NCBI GenBank assembly: GCA_021292105.1
Contig: CM037875.1
Coordinates: forward strand, 1,268,956-1,332,955
Length of the DNA: 64,000 bases
From: Anadara kagoshimensis
Taxonomy: Eukaryota > Mollusca > Bivalvia > Arcoida > Arcidae
Direction: 5' to 3'
The translations under genes and the position numbers were made by a program. The notes below the pieces were generated by a model. The model was given only the letters and a program-made list of their open reading frames with translations, did no database searches and had not been told where the DNA came from. Shown one piece after another: positions 43,499-54,987 of the stretch (the first letter of the stretch is position 1; the number at the start of each line of letters is the position of its first letter).

Positions 43499-44324
43499 AC
43501 ATAAACAAAAATGCGGTTATTTTCAAGTGGTGTAAAGTTTTCCTATTTTTCGGGAAATGTAAAAAATTGCAAGAATTCCCCCCTCGCTAATTCAGATAGG
43601 CCCTTGTTTTCGACACAAGAATGGTTAAAATTGAAAAAAATAACTCCCTTTTGAAATAAAATATGATTTCACAAAAATCTCAACTCACAAAAATCCAAAA
43701 CATATGCAGTAGTTAAAATGAACTATAAAATAATAAAAGACAATCAGTTTTATTGTCAGATTGCGGAGGGCTTCCAATTACAGACAATATATTACTTCAA
43801 AATATTGTAACATTAAGTAAGATAAGGGAGTTAAAGAGAGACATTATAACAAGGTTTTACTGTACAATATTAATCATCACTTTGGCTCAGGTGAGCTAAT
43901 AAATTGTGTGTTTATGTAATTAATAAAAAAAAAAAAAAAAAAAAAAAAAACAAAAAACAAATCTTTACTCAGTTCAGTTTTCTAAGAAAAGTTATACAAA
44001 AACATTGACTTTATTCAAAAGAAAGTAACCTATCTCAATTCACATATAATAAAAATGCATTTCTTTTAAAAAAATTTTGACATTTGAAAATAAATAAAGT
44101 TAAAAGAGACCTAAGGAGTAGGGAAGTTCAGTGAAGTAAGTTCTAAATAAAACAGAGTTCTTGAGCAAACAAAAGTATGTTAACTGTAAATATTGGTTAA
44201 TATTGTGACTTCAGAAATCCATCAAAGTTAAGATGCCTCATTAAGCAATCCTAACAGATGTATAAATACCACTGAGCATTTATCGGGGAACATTTCAACT
44301 TAAGAAAACTAGATATACTTGATT

Positions 44325-47300
44325 GATTGAGTGATGGATTGAATGGCTTTTAAGTCCTTGTCAAGAATATTTCACTTATATGGAGACGTCATCAGCTATG
44401 GGTGAAGTGGCAGAAAGTTCTACCTTTGTAGTACACTTATGAGGGGCAATGTGCAGGGAAGGTTCTTTAATGTGCATCAGTTTTTAAGGTCTTTTCCAAA
44501 GCACACCATGAATTTTATTTCTCAATGCCGAGTGCTTGGCGAAAGAACAGTAACTACCTATTTTTCAAGTCTTGGTAAGAATCAAGCCATGAACATACTG
44601 AGCAAGCACTCTACCAACTGAACATACTGAGCAAGCACTCTACCAACTGAACATACTGAGCAAGCACTCTACCAACTGAACATACTGAGCAAGCACTCTA
44701 CCAACTGAACATACTGAGCAAGCACTCTACCAACTGAACATACTGAGCAAGCACTCTACCAACTGAACATACTGAGCAAGCACTCTACCAACTGAACATA
44801 CTGAGCAAGCACTCTACCAAATGAACATACTGAGCAAGCACTCTACCAACTGAACATACTGAGCAAGCACTCCACCAACGGAACATACTGAGCAAGCACT
44901 CCACCAACGGAACATACTGAGCAAGCACTCTACCAACTGAACATACTGAGCAAGCACTCCACCAACGGAACATACTGAGCAAACACTCTACCAACTGAAC
45001 ATACTGAGAAAGCACTCCACCAACGAAACATACTGAGCAAGCACTCTACCAACTGTACATACTGAGCAAGCACTCTACCAACTGAACATACTGAGCAAGC
45101 ACTCTACCAACTGAACATACTGAGCAAGCACTCTACCAACTGAACATACTGAGCAAGCACTCTACCAAATGAACATACTGAGCAAGCACTCTACCAACTG
45201 AACATACTGAGCAAGCACTCTACCAACGGAACATACTGAGCAAGCACTCCACCAACGGAACATACTGAGCAAGCACTCTACCAACTGAACATACTGAGCA
45301 AGCACTCTACCAACGGAACATACTGAGCAAGCACTCCACCAACGGAACATACTGAGCAAGCACTCCACCAACGGAACATACTGAGCAAGCACTCTACCAA
45401 CTGAACATACTGAGCAAGCACTCTACCAACTGAACATACTGAGCAAGCACTCTACCAACTGAACATACTGAGCAAGCGCTCTACCAACTGAACATACTGA
45501 GCAAGCACTCTACCAACTGAACATACTGAGCAAGCACTCTACCAACTGAACATACTGAGCAAGCACTCTACCAACTGAACATACTGAGCAAGCACTCTAC
45601 CAACTGAACATACTGAGCAAGCACTCTACCAACTGAACATACTGAGCAAGCACTCTACCAACTGAACATACTAAGCAAGCACTCTACCAACTGAACATAC
45701 TGAGCAAGCACTCTACCAAATGAACATACTGAGCAAGCACTCTACCAACAGAACATACTGAGCAAGCACTCTACCAACAGAACATACTGAGCAAGCACTC
45801 TACCAACTGAACATACTGAGCAAGCACTCTACCAACTGAACATACTGAGCAAGCACTCTACCAACTGAACATACTGAGCAAGCACTCTACCAACTGAACA
45901 TACTGAGCAAGCACTCTACCAACTGAACATACTGAGCAAGCACTCTACCAACTGAACATACTGAGCAAGCACTCTACCAACTGAACATACTAAGCAAGCA
46001 CTCTACCAACTGAACATACTGAGCAAGCACTCTACCAACTGAACATACTGAGCAAGCACTCTACCAACTGAACATACTGAGAAAGCACTCTACCAACTGA
46101 ACATACTGAGCAAGCACTCTACCAACTGAACATACTGAGCAAGCACTCTACCAACTGAACATACTGAGCAAGCACTCTACCAACTGAACATACTGAGCAA
46201 GCACTCTACCAACTGAACATACTGAGCAAGCACTCTACCAACTGAACATACTCAGCAAGCACTCTACCAACTGAACATACTGAGCAAGCACTCTACCAAC
46301 TGAACATACTGAGCAAGCACTCTACCAACTGAACATACTCAGCAAGCACTCTACCAACTGAACATACTCAGCAAGCACTCTACCAACTGAACATACTGAG
46401 CAAGCACTCTACCAACTGAACATACTGAGAAAGCACTCTACCAACTGAACATACTGAGCAAGCACTCTACCAACTGAACATACTGAGCAAGCACTCTACC
46501 AACTGAACATACTCAGCAAGCACTCTACCAACTGAACATACTGAGCAAGCACTCTACCAACTGAACATACTGAGCAAGCGCTCTACCAACTGAACATACT
46601 GAGCAAGCACTCTACCAACTGAACATACTCAGCAAGCACTCTACCAACTGAACATACTGAGCAAGCACTCTACCAACTGAACATACTGAGAAAGCACTCT
46701 ACCAACTGAACATACTCAGCAAGCACTCTACCAACTGAACATACTCAGCAAGCACTCTACCAACTGAACATACTCAGCAAGCACTCTACCAACTGAACAT
46801 ACTGAGCAAGCACTCTACCAACTGAACATACTGAGCAAGCACTCTACCTACTGAACATACTGAGCAAGCACTCTACCAACTGAACATACTGAGCAAGCAC
46901 TCTACCAACTGAACATACTGAGCAAGCACTCTACCAACTGAACATACTCAGCAAGCACTCTACCAACTGAACATACTCAGCAAGCACTCTACCAACTGAA
47001 CATACTGAGCAAGCACTCTATCAACTGAACATACTGAGCAAGCACTCTACCAACTGAACATACTCAGCAAGCACTCTACCAACTGAACATACTCAGCAAG
47101 CACTCTACCAACTGAACATACTGAGCAAGCACTCTACCAACTGAACATACTGAGAAAGCACTCTACCAACTGAACATACTGAGCAAGCACTCTACCAACT
47201 GAACATACTCAGCAAGCACTCTACCAACTGAACATACTCAGCAAGCACTCTACCAAATGAACATACTGAGCAAGCACTCTACCAACTGAACATACTGAGC

Positions 47301-48375
47301 AAGCACTCTACCAACTGAACATACTGAGCAAGCGCTCTACCAACTGAACATACTGAGCAAGCACTCTACCAACTGAACATACTCAGCAAGCACTCTACCA
47401 ACGGAACATACTCAGCAAGCACTCTACCAACTGAACATACTCAGCAAGCGCTCTACCAACTGAACATACTCAGCAAGCACTCTACCAACGGAACATACTG
47501 AGCAAGCACTCTACCAACTGAACATACTGAGCAAGCACTCTACCAACTGAACATACTGAGCAAGCACTCTACCAACTGAACATACTGAGGAAGCGCTCGA
47601 CCAACTGAACATACTGAGCAAGCACTCTACCAACTGAACATACTCAGCAAGCGCTCTACCAACTGAACATACTCAGCAAGCACTCTACCAACGGAACATA
47701 CTGAGCAAGCACTCTACCAACTGAACATACTGAGCAAGCACTCTACCAACTGAACATACTGAGGAAGCGCTCGACCAACTGAACATACTGAGCAAGCACT
47801 CTACCAACTGTACATACTGAGCAAGCACTCTACCAACTGAACATACTCAGCAAGCACTCTACCAACTGAACATACTGAGCAAGCACTCTACCAACTGAAC
47901 ATACTGAGCAAGCACTCTACCAACTGAACATACTCAGCAAGCACTCTACCAACTGAACATACTGAGCAAGCACTCTACCAACTGAACATACTGAGCAAGC
48001 ACTCTACCAACTGAACATACTGAGCAAGCACTCTACCAACTGAACATACTGAGGAAGCGCTCGACCAACTGAACATACTGAGCAAGCACTCTACCAACTG
48101 TACATACTGAGCAAGCACTCTACCAACTGTACATACTGAGCAAGCACTCTATCAACTGAACATACTGAGCAAGCACTCTACCAACTGAACATACTGAGCA
48201 AGCACTCTACCAACTGTACATACTGAGCAAGCACTCTACCAACTGTACATACTGAGCAAGCACTCTATCAACTGAACATACTGAGCAAGCACTCTACCAA
48301 CTGAACATACTGAGCAAGCACTCTACCAACTGAACATACTGAGCAAGCGCTCGACCAACTGACCTATCGTAGTAG
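44325..48375 (-). mobile_element. tRNA-derived SINE whose head is expanded into a satellite
   Basis: 44325-44588 is a second-type SINE in minus orientation: a TGAT-rich tail (44321-44335), GGCTTTTAAGTCCTTGTCAA, CACTTATATGGAGACGTCAT, GAGTGCTTGGCGAAAGAACA, then CAAGTCTTGG. Where its tRNA-like head should follow, the sequence enters a 29-bp array. The far end of the array (48340-48375) reads, on the minus strand, ATAGGTCAGTTGGTCGAGCG, a plausible SINE 5' end with the A-box region. The array is therefore bracketed by the two ends of one SINE. Confidence 0.6.
44591..48362. repeat. Satellite of about 130 copies of a 29-bp unit
   Basis: The unit begins GAACATACTGAGCAAGC and ends ACTCTACCAACT (29 bp); 3772 bp divided by 29 gives 130 units with no visible length drift. 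On the minus strand each unit carries CAGTTGGTAGAG and CTTGCTCAGT, the D-arm and anticodon-arm phrases of a tRNA-like SINE head. Point variants are clustered: CGGAAC and TCCACC near 44870-45390, ACTCAGCAAG from about 46250 to 47950, GAGGAAGCGCTCGACC at three places after 47580, and GTACATACTG mostly near the right end. There are no unique spacers. Open frames over it are artefacts that exist where the in-unit TAG is altered. Confidence 0.95.
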
Positions 48376-48479
48376 TTTGATACACCGATACTATTTTTGA
48401 TCAAGAAGACGTATAGATTTGTCTTATTGTAAAGTTTTTGATTTTTGTATTCATTCACTTTAGTGGCATTGAACTAATA

Positions 48480-48740
48480 TTAGGGTAGGCTTACACTATC
48501 AAAAGTTTTGATCAAAGTGACTTTAAAGGTTGTTTTCACCATTAAAAATTTATATGAAAAACTTTGATCAAAGTGACTTTGGTTGTTGTTTTCACTATAA
48601 ATTTTTTTTTTATTAAAAACTTTGTTTAAAGTGACTTTGAAAATTGTTGTTCTTACTATAAAATGTTTTATTAAAAACTTTGATCAAATTCACTTTGAAG
48701 GTTGTTAACTCTATATCTAAAAATTTGATCAAAATCTTTA
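48480..48740. repeat. Imperfect tandem repeat, about 60-bp units
   Basis: AAAACTTTGATCAAAGTGACTT and GGTTGTTTTCACTATAAA-type phrases (given here in parts) recur about four times: GATCAAAGTGACTTT at 48518, 48565 and, diverged, twice more. Confidence 0.7.
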
Positions 48741-49204
48741 TAAATTCCCAAAACAACAGGTATACTTTGAAACATTAGCAAGTAAAACATATTTGTCCCT
48801 ACCAACAAAATTTCAGATATATATTGTCACATTATGACAAAAAGGATTAAAGTTATTATTACAAATATATCAAATTTATGCAGTTTATTTCTAAACTCCA
48901 TTTTTCCCTATCTGAAAGACATTTAGTTAAAATGTAACAAAAAACTGCCATTAAAATTTTTTATAAACCTTAGCATTCAGGAAATGGTATTGAATTTAGC
49001 AGGTAAAAAACTGAAATCAACAAACTATAATAGAAGTATACTGACTTCAGATTCAGTTTCCTATAATTCTTTATTTTAATTTTCCGTATCTTAAAAAACA
49101 TATGGTCCCTTCTTTTAAAAATGTAACGAAATACTTCCATTCAAATAATATTTATAAACCTTAGCATTCAGGAAATGACAAAAAATTTATATGATGTTGG
49201 ATTT

Positions 49205-49286
49205 TCAAAACGTTTATATTGTACCTGCTAAAAATAAAGGTAAAAGGTCTTGGACCTTCCATAATAAAACATAATTTTGAACCTCT
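49205..49286. mobile_element. hAT-like MITE, 3' fragment
   Basis: AAAAGGTCTTGGACCTTCC, then ACATAATTTTGAACCTCTG match the right end of the copies at 14864 and 18513. Confidence 0.55.
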
Positions 49287-49416
49287 GTACAATACGTACC
49301 ATCAGGTAGATTAAAGAAAGGAAAAAAAAATGTGGAAAAAATTTAGCAGGTAAAAACTGAAAGTGAAAACTGACAATAATGGAAATATGTTGAATGCTCT
49401 GAGCCAAAATGAAAGC

Positions 49417-49417
<1 letters not shown>

Positions 49418-49454
<37 letters not shown>
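49418..49454. repeat. Poly-A run
   Basis: About 37 consecutive A. Confidence 0.95.
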
Positions 49455-49456
<2 letters not shown>

Positions 49457-49779
49457 AAGGTTATTTTATATTGAAATACAAAAATGAATGAAATCCACAT
49501 AAATGGCATTCTGGAAAACTGGAATACCGCCTGCCATAAATGGATCCTCACAAAGAGCGACTTGTCTACATTACACTCTATTCCATACAATCTCCCATTA
49601 AATGGAATTCTGGAATACCACGTGCCATAAAATGAATCCTAACAAAGAATGATCTGTCTATGTAAACATTCTATATCACACAATCTCCTATTAAATGGTT
49701 ATCCTTATAGGCAGAGATTTTATATTCTAATCAAACGAGAAACCTAAAGCCATTTAAAGGAAAAACTTTTAGTATTTAC

Positions 49780-49837
49780 CTAGTGGTTTTGTAATATTCT
49801 CTAATGCAATAAGCCTGGCAATATCATCATCCTTCAT
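49780..49837 (-). CDS. Probable upstream exon of the coiled-coil gene
   Basis: Reading minus, ATG at 49837 gives MKDDDIARLIALENITKPL before the donor GTAAAT at 49779. Alternatively an acceptor TGAAG makes it an internal exon starting GATGATGAT at 49831 in phase 0. The sequence is coding-like and lies on the same strand as the exons downstream. It leaves in phase 1, which does not fit the entry phase 2 of the 35303 exon, so an undetected exon must lie between if both belong to one gene. Confidence 0.45.
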
Positions 49838-50035
49838 TTATCAAAGCAAACAAAATGTATGGCATTTTTCCATTCATTCAGATGGCACGAGTCAACGTGT
49901 CAATGCAGACAAATATATTGATAATATCATCTAATATCAATAAAGTTGTTACAGAAGCAAATTCAACTTGGTTTAGTTCAGACATAATGATGTTATTACA
50001 GTAACTAGAATAAAGAGTAGCAGTAAAAGTGCTTT

Positions 50036-50812
50036 AAAGAATGGAACAATCTAGAGGATTAGTGACGAATTCATTCGGAACATCCTTTGGATGTGAAATG
50101 ATAAAGGTGACAACTTTCTCATTTTTTGCCGCGTATTACAGCACTTTTGGAAACGTTGAGAAAGCTTCATACGATTCTGATAAAACTTTCAGAGGTAATG
50201 GAGTCTGATGCAATCTAGCTATCTAAATTGCTGATTTTTTGGGAAAAGTCCGGATCATACTTATTTTTGGGGCCAAAAATACAAAAAATGGATTTTTTAG
50301 AAAAAAATTCAGTTTAACACACTCCTGTTCAATAACCGTTCATTGTACAAAAAAGTCGTCCATTGACTGAAAAAAGTTTAAGATCTGACGGAAAAGACGG
50401 TATTTTAATTTTTTACTATCTTGCACATAAAATCCACAATAACTGTTTAAAGTCGACCCTATCATCCAAAATAAAAAACGTACCGCTTTGAATTCGTACC
50501 CATAATAAAGTAATCAATTCTTTACCAAATTATTTTATGAATAAATACAAGTAAAATAATTATGTTGAAATGGTTCCAAAACTTGGCTGCCGAAGGGCCT
50601 GTGGGAAGTCTATAGCTGCCAAGGGGCAAAATGAACATGTTGACTGGTCGAGGGGCCGAGCTGTCCAAAGCTCGAGGGGAGCTGTCCAAAGCTCAGTTCC
50701 CTGGGTAGGTTTGGTACTTATCTGTTAGGTCAGTGTTAAACTTTTGAGTGGCAAGCTCTGTGGATGAGCTCTACTAAACTTGTGTAGAATCTAGAAATCC
50801 TCTAGATTGTTC
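50036..50812. mobile_element. Segment bounded by a 25-bp inverted repeat
   Basis: AAAGAATGGAACAATCTAGA, then GGATT at 50036-50060 recurs inverted at 50788-50812. The interior holds no coding capacity and contains a local repeat (GAGCTGTCCAAAGCTC twice near 50657-50690). It may be an inverted-repeat element or the result of an inverted duplication. Confidence 0.45.
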
Positions 50813-51149
50813 CATTCTTTCCCGTGAAACCCCTAAAGGTGTCGCCACACTAGTAAAACCCCCATCAAAATCACAGGGCTCTCTCTCGCCCTTTTGTGAA
50901 TGGGTCGGGTCTAGTTCCTTTGCATTGGTTGGAAAAGCATCATAATGGCCAAAACTATGAAAAAGATAAATACCATTAAAGTAATTAAAAAAAACCCAGA
51001 AATACATGTACTGCTTTTAAAATCTAAAATTTCTAAATTTGTGAAAATTGGAAAAGTAACTTCATTGTAAAAAATCCATTAGATTTTGAATTGTGAATAG
51101 GGCAGAGTAAAGGCCCAAAAACAACTGAGCAAGTGCCCTAGATCCTTAC

Positions 51150-51560
51150 ACTTATGTCGAGCTCGGCTCAGCTTTGGAATGAAGGAGAAACCCAAAGTTT
51201 CCAGAAAGAACCATCTAAGATTCTTCAATGAAATCATTTCACACAAATGTTAAGAAGAATGGCCAGTAGTAGTTAAGTGTTTTTCAACATCCATCAAAGT
51301 CTTTTCACTTATATCGAGCTTGGGTCAGCTTTGGAATGATGGAGGAAACCAGAGTTTCCAGAGAAAACCACCTACCCAAGAATCTTCAATGGAATTAATT
51401 CACATAAATGTTATTAACTAAAATGTGGATAGTAGTAATAGTGTTTTTCAACCCCTATCAATATCTTTTAACTTATATTGAGCTTGGGCTAGCTTTGGAA
51501 TGATGGATGAAACCAGTGTATCCAGAGAAAACCAACCTATCTAAGAATCTTCAATCAAAC
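51150..51560. repeat. Tandem triplication of a SINE-body fragment, about 155-bp unit
   Basis: CACTTATATCGAGCTTGGGT, CAGCTTTGGAATGATGGAGG, AAACCAGAGTTTCCAGAG and AAGAATCTTCAAT recur three times (about 51160, 51312, 51470). The phrases belong to the SINE body. Confidence 0.75.
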
Positions 51561-51599
51561 TGGCAAACTAAGGAACTGCCAGAGTTGGATTCAAATCAA

Positions 51600-51747
51600 G
51601 GCACTGTAAATGCACCTAGTTAAAACCCCTCCTTGCACATTGCCCTGAGCACACTGCAAAGCTAAAAAAATTCTGAAACACCACCTTTAGCTGGTCACGT
51701 ATAGATATAAGTGATATATTCTTAAATGCAACATAAAAACCCCATTC

Positions 51748-51794
<47 letters not shown>

Positions 51795-51812
51795 TAATCA
51801 ATCAATCTTCTG
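51600..51812 (+). mobile_element. SINE 3' part with (AATC)n tail
   Basis: ATAAGTGATATATTCTTAAA, then ACATAAAAACCCCATTCATT leads into about 15 AATC units (51746-51807), the complement of the TGAT tails at 44321 and 60350. Confidence 0.6.
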
Positions 51813-52269
51813 AAAAGTTTCAAAGTTTTAAAGGTTTCCTCTGAGTACTCTGATTAAATTCCTACATCATCCAAGAACTGCCAATCTCATTATAACTGAA
51901 AGAATTTTGACTAGGAAATGAAATGACATTGCTTCACACTTGAACACAATTCTAAATATAACCAATTAATTTTATTTATATTGCTAGCTACTACAACATT
52001 CTATCAGAAATACAAACTTTAAAAATGTTACATAGGTTGTCATAGCAACCAAAATTAATATTCAATTTAGAAAAAATCTAATTTAAACTATTAGTTGACA
52101 TGACAACTTTGAACCTTTCTGAGGCACTTAGTATATTTGTACACTGATTTTAATGCAGAAAAGCATAAATAGTTCATTTGGAATCGAATGAATAACGCTA
52201 ATGACTTCGTTTTGAGAGCTTGCGTTTTTGATATTTTGGTTTAATTTACTTTTCAATTAAATATCTTTA

Positions 52270-52915
52270 TTATGTGGCATAACTGTGAAAGGTATCTAAT
52301 GATTAGCCGCTGAAACCGTAAAAATGTTCTACACACTTCCATCATAATATTAGTGTGGTGTGTAGTAGACAAATAAAAAATCCCATAATGCATCAGAGAA
52401 TAGACGAGGAAATTCAGTAATTTAATAACTCGCTCCCTCATCCATCCAACCTTAGCTGTGTTAGAGAGGTGAGAAGTTGAAAATGTGACTATTATACAGC
52501 ATAACTGTGAAAGGTATCTAATGATAAGCAACTAAAATGGCAAAACTGATCTACACGCTTCCATCAAAATACTAGTAATAAAAATCCCATAATGCAACAG
52601 AGAATAGATGAGTAAATTCAGTACATTTTGTAGTTTAATAACTCATTTCCCCATCCATCCAACCTCAGCTGGGTAGAAAATGTAACTATTATACGGCATA
52701 ACTGAAAGGTATCTAACGATAAGCCACTGAAATTGCACAACTGATCTGCACACTTACATCATTATTGTGGGTGGTATTCATACTTCAGGATACATAAAAT
52801 AAAATCCTATAATGCTTCAGAGAACAGACGAGCAAATTCAGTGAATTAGTAACTCCCTTCCCAACTCACCGAGCCTTAGCTGTGTAAGAAGAGAAGTTAA
52901 ATAGGTGTTAATGCT
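52270..52915. repeat. Tandem repeat of about 200-230 bp, three units
   Basis: GCATAACTGTGAAAGGTATC, then CAGAGAATAGACGAG and CATCCATCCAACCT recur at about 52277, 52500 and 52695. Confidence 0.85.
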
Positions 52916-52916
52916 G

Positions 52917-52934
52917 CACACACACACACATACA

Positions 52935-52994
<60 letters not shown>
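52917..52994. repeat. (CA)n microsatellite
   Basis: About 38 CA dinucleotides with two interruptions. Confidence 0.95.
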
Positions 52995-52997
<3 letters not shown>

Positions 52998-53354
52998 TTG
53001 CGATCCAAACGGAATAATAAGTTTTTACAAATATCTTTATTAATATAACTTAATTAAACATTGTAGACAAAACTTAACAATAAGCAATCAAGAGACTGTA
53101 AATGGAAGTTAATTACAGATTCACCAGTTTTCCTAATATACCGGGCAGGTAGATATGGCTTCCTTAGAATAATGTACATATTCAGTGAACAACCCCAACA
53201 CCATCCATCAATCCTCCTCTAGCTTTATTAAGTCCGATGGATTCAAAATAAAACACTAATTAGTTAAATTAATAGTATAGGAAAGAACTAAAAAATAACC
53301 ACCAACAGGCTGCAAATGGAAGTTATGCCATTAAAGATCCAGCATCTTTAGAAT

Positions 53355-53615
53355 ACAATCAACCCTGTCTATAAAGGCCGCTTAACAAGGGAAACCAGTA
53401 AATTGAGCTTTATTGGCAAGTGTCCCTAATATAGAGGTTCAAATAGCATAAATAAAGAGCAATTTGGATAAAAGTTCACTGGCCTTTAAAACCAGATGAC
53501 CCTTATATACAGGTTCCAATAAAATGAGAAAAGAGTGCTTTGGGATATTAATTTTATTAGCCTTTAAAGCCAGTTGGCTCTTATATAGAGGCTACCTTTA
53601 AGGCTTGTTTGACTG
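53355..53615 (-). mobile_element. CAGTC-end MITE relative, copy 3
   Basis: CAATCAACCCTGTCTATAAA, AGGGAAACCAGTAAA and ACCTTTAAGGCTTGTTTGACTG are the reverse-orientation counterparts of the phrases at 13658 and 15851. This copy is longer (about 260 bp), with a duplicated middle. Confidence 0.55.
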
Positions 53616-54749
53616 AAATTACATTATTTTTGAGACACTTAAAGTACATCAATTAGATGACTTATTGTCAAGTAATTTCTATAGCTGATCTAGATTTATA
53701 AGTAATTAGACTTATAAGGAATCTTATATTTAAATTGATAATGGTATCAAGATTATTTACAGCTATTACAATTTTAACTTTTAAATTGCTTTTTAATGTT
53801 TGATTTAATATAAAATTTGGTTGCTATAGCAACCTATTCATGGAAAATACGGAAGTATATATATATATATAACAGCAAAGCTAATACATGTAAGTGTCCC
53901 TAAGCCAATCAACTAATTATTTTTTGTAATCTACAAATATAACATACAAGTTGCCTGTCGTCCATCAAAGAAAATATAAAATGGCCATGTATATTATGCA
54001 TATTAGGTCAATCTTTGATCTTGTAAAAACAGGGGAATAAAAAAAAACATCAGAATGAAATAAACCGCTGAGTCTCTATCAATCTAACTTCCCTGCCTTT
54101 TATTTAGCACAAAACAAAAGCACAGACTGACCAATTTGATGAATTTGCCCGTTTTTCGACAGATTTGTACTACAAAAACAGATGTAATAATGTACTAACA
54201 TTATAATATCCTGCGTTAAAAATGTACCAAAATTATGGCTTTGCTTATTAAATATGTGCCATTCTGAAAAAAAATAATAGATCTGATTGGTCAGCCTGAA
54301 AGCAAGTCCATTATTTTGTGAATTCTTACTGCAAAACATGAAACTTTGTATACATGTTATTTTTCATGAAATTCCCAAGTTAGAAAAATATCGCCAAAAT
54401 AATGTGCATGAAAATAAAATTGGTCAAATGAAAACAGTTTTACAGGTGAGTACAAATTGATTTAAACATGACAAAGGAGGACAGGTGATTTTACTTACAT
54501 ACCTACAATTTTTAAATGAGGAGCTCTGTCGTGGTGACAAGAGAAAACAGTGAAAATTTCATGCCATGAAATGACGACAGAAATCGTGTGAAAAAAACAT
54601 GTCCTAAAATAGTCTTTTACAATAATCAATACAGTAGAATTAAATGACAATTATTTTCCTTTATATTAAGGATAAATTGTTTAAAATCATTTTCTGGTGT
54701 TTCTTAGAATATCTCTTCATTGCAGCCATAATTTTTAACTAACCAAAAA

Positions 54750-54845
54750 CATAGCACTGTCGTGCTGTACAACAGCGTACAGTAGTTGGGAAAATTGTGT
54801 TGTGGCAAGACAGAATATAACCGAAAATTTGGGGGGGGGGGGTAG
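54750..54845. repeat. Dispersed repeat, copy 2
   Basis: TGTCGTGCTGTACAACAGCG, then TTGGGAAAATTGTGTTGTGG and ATATAACCGAAAATTTGGGG match 22990-23092 and end in a G-run. Confidence 0.65.
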
Positions 54846-54987
54846 TAGATCAATGCATAGTCCGACGGATGTTTTTTTTTTTTTGAAAAAGAAACAATGT
54901 ACCAAACCATGTATTGCTGAATTAAATGGTAGAAAATAATAATTTCATAAATATATGAAAAAGACAATCGGTAATTAAAATTTAAAC

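Larger units (their letters stand above)
17177..49837 (-). other. Coiled-coil protein gene, span of the exons found (partial)
   Basis: Minus-strand exons at 35303-35192, 25818-25719, 18480-18362 and 17311-17177 join without any phase conflict to give 155 contiguous residues: a Ser/Pro/Asp-rich stretch passing into a long heptad-bearing alpha helix rich in Glu, Lys, Gln and Arg, with no Pro or Gly in the last 110 residues except one near the start of the helix. This is typical of a structural, scaffold or cytoskeletal coiled-coil protein; I do not recognise the orthologue. A likely upstream exon is at 49837-49780, but its end phase (1) does not fit the 35.3 kb exon (needs 2), so at least one small exon is missing between them. 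No stop codon or terminal exon was found below 17 kb. The introns (7 to about 14 kb) carry most of the repeats in the window. Confidence 0.75.

Noticed and set aside
44785-45392. Two 76-codon frames with repeating LAQYV/LVECLLSMF products
   Set aside because: They exist only where variants remove the TAG found in the 29-bp unit; pure satellite artefacts.
44591-48362. Array of 29-bp repeats resembling a CRISPR array
   Set aside because: The repeats are directly adjacent with no unique spacers, and the genome is clearly eukaryotic; it is a satellite.
49228-49590. 120-codon minus-strand frame
   Set aside because: It crosses a 37-base poly-A run and a MITE fragment.
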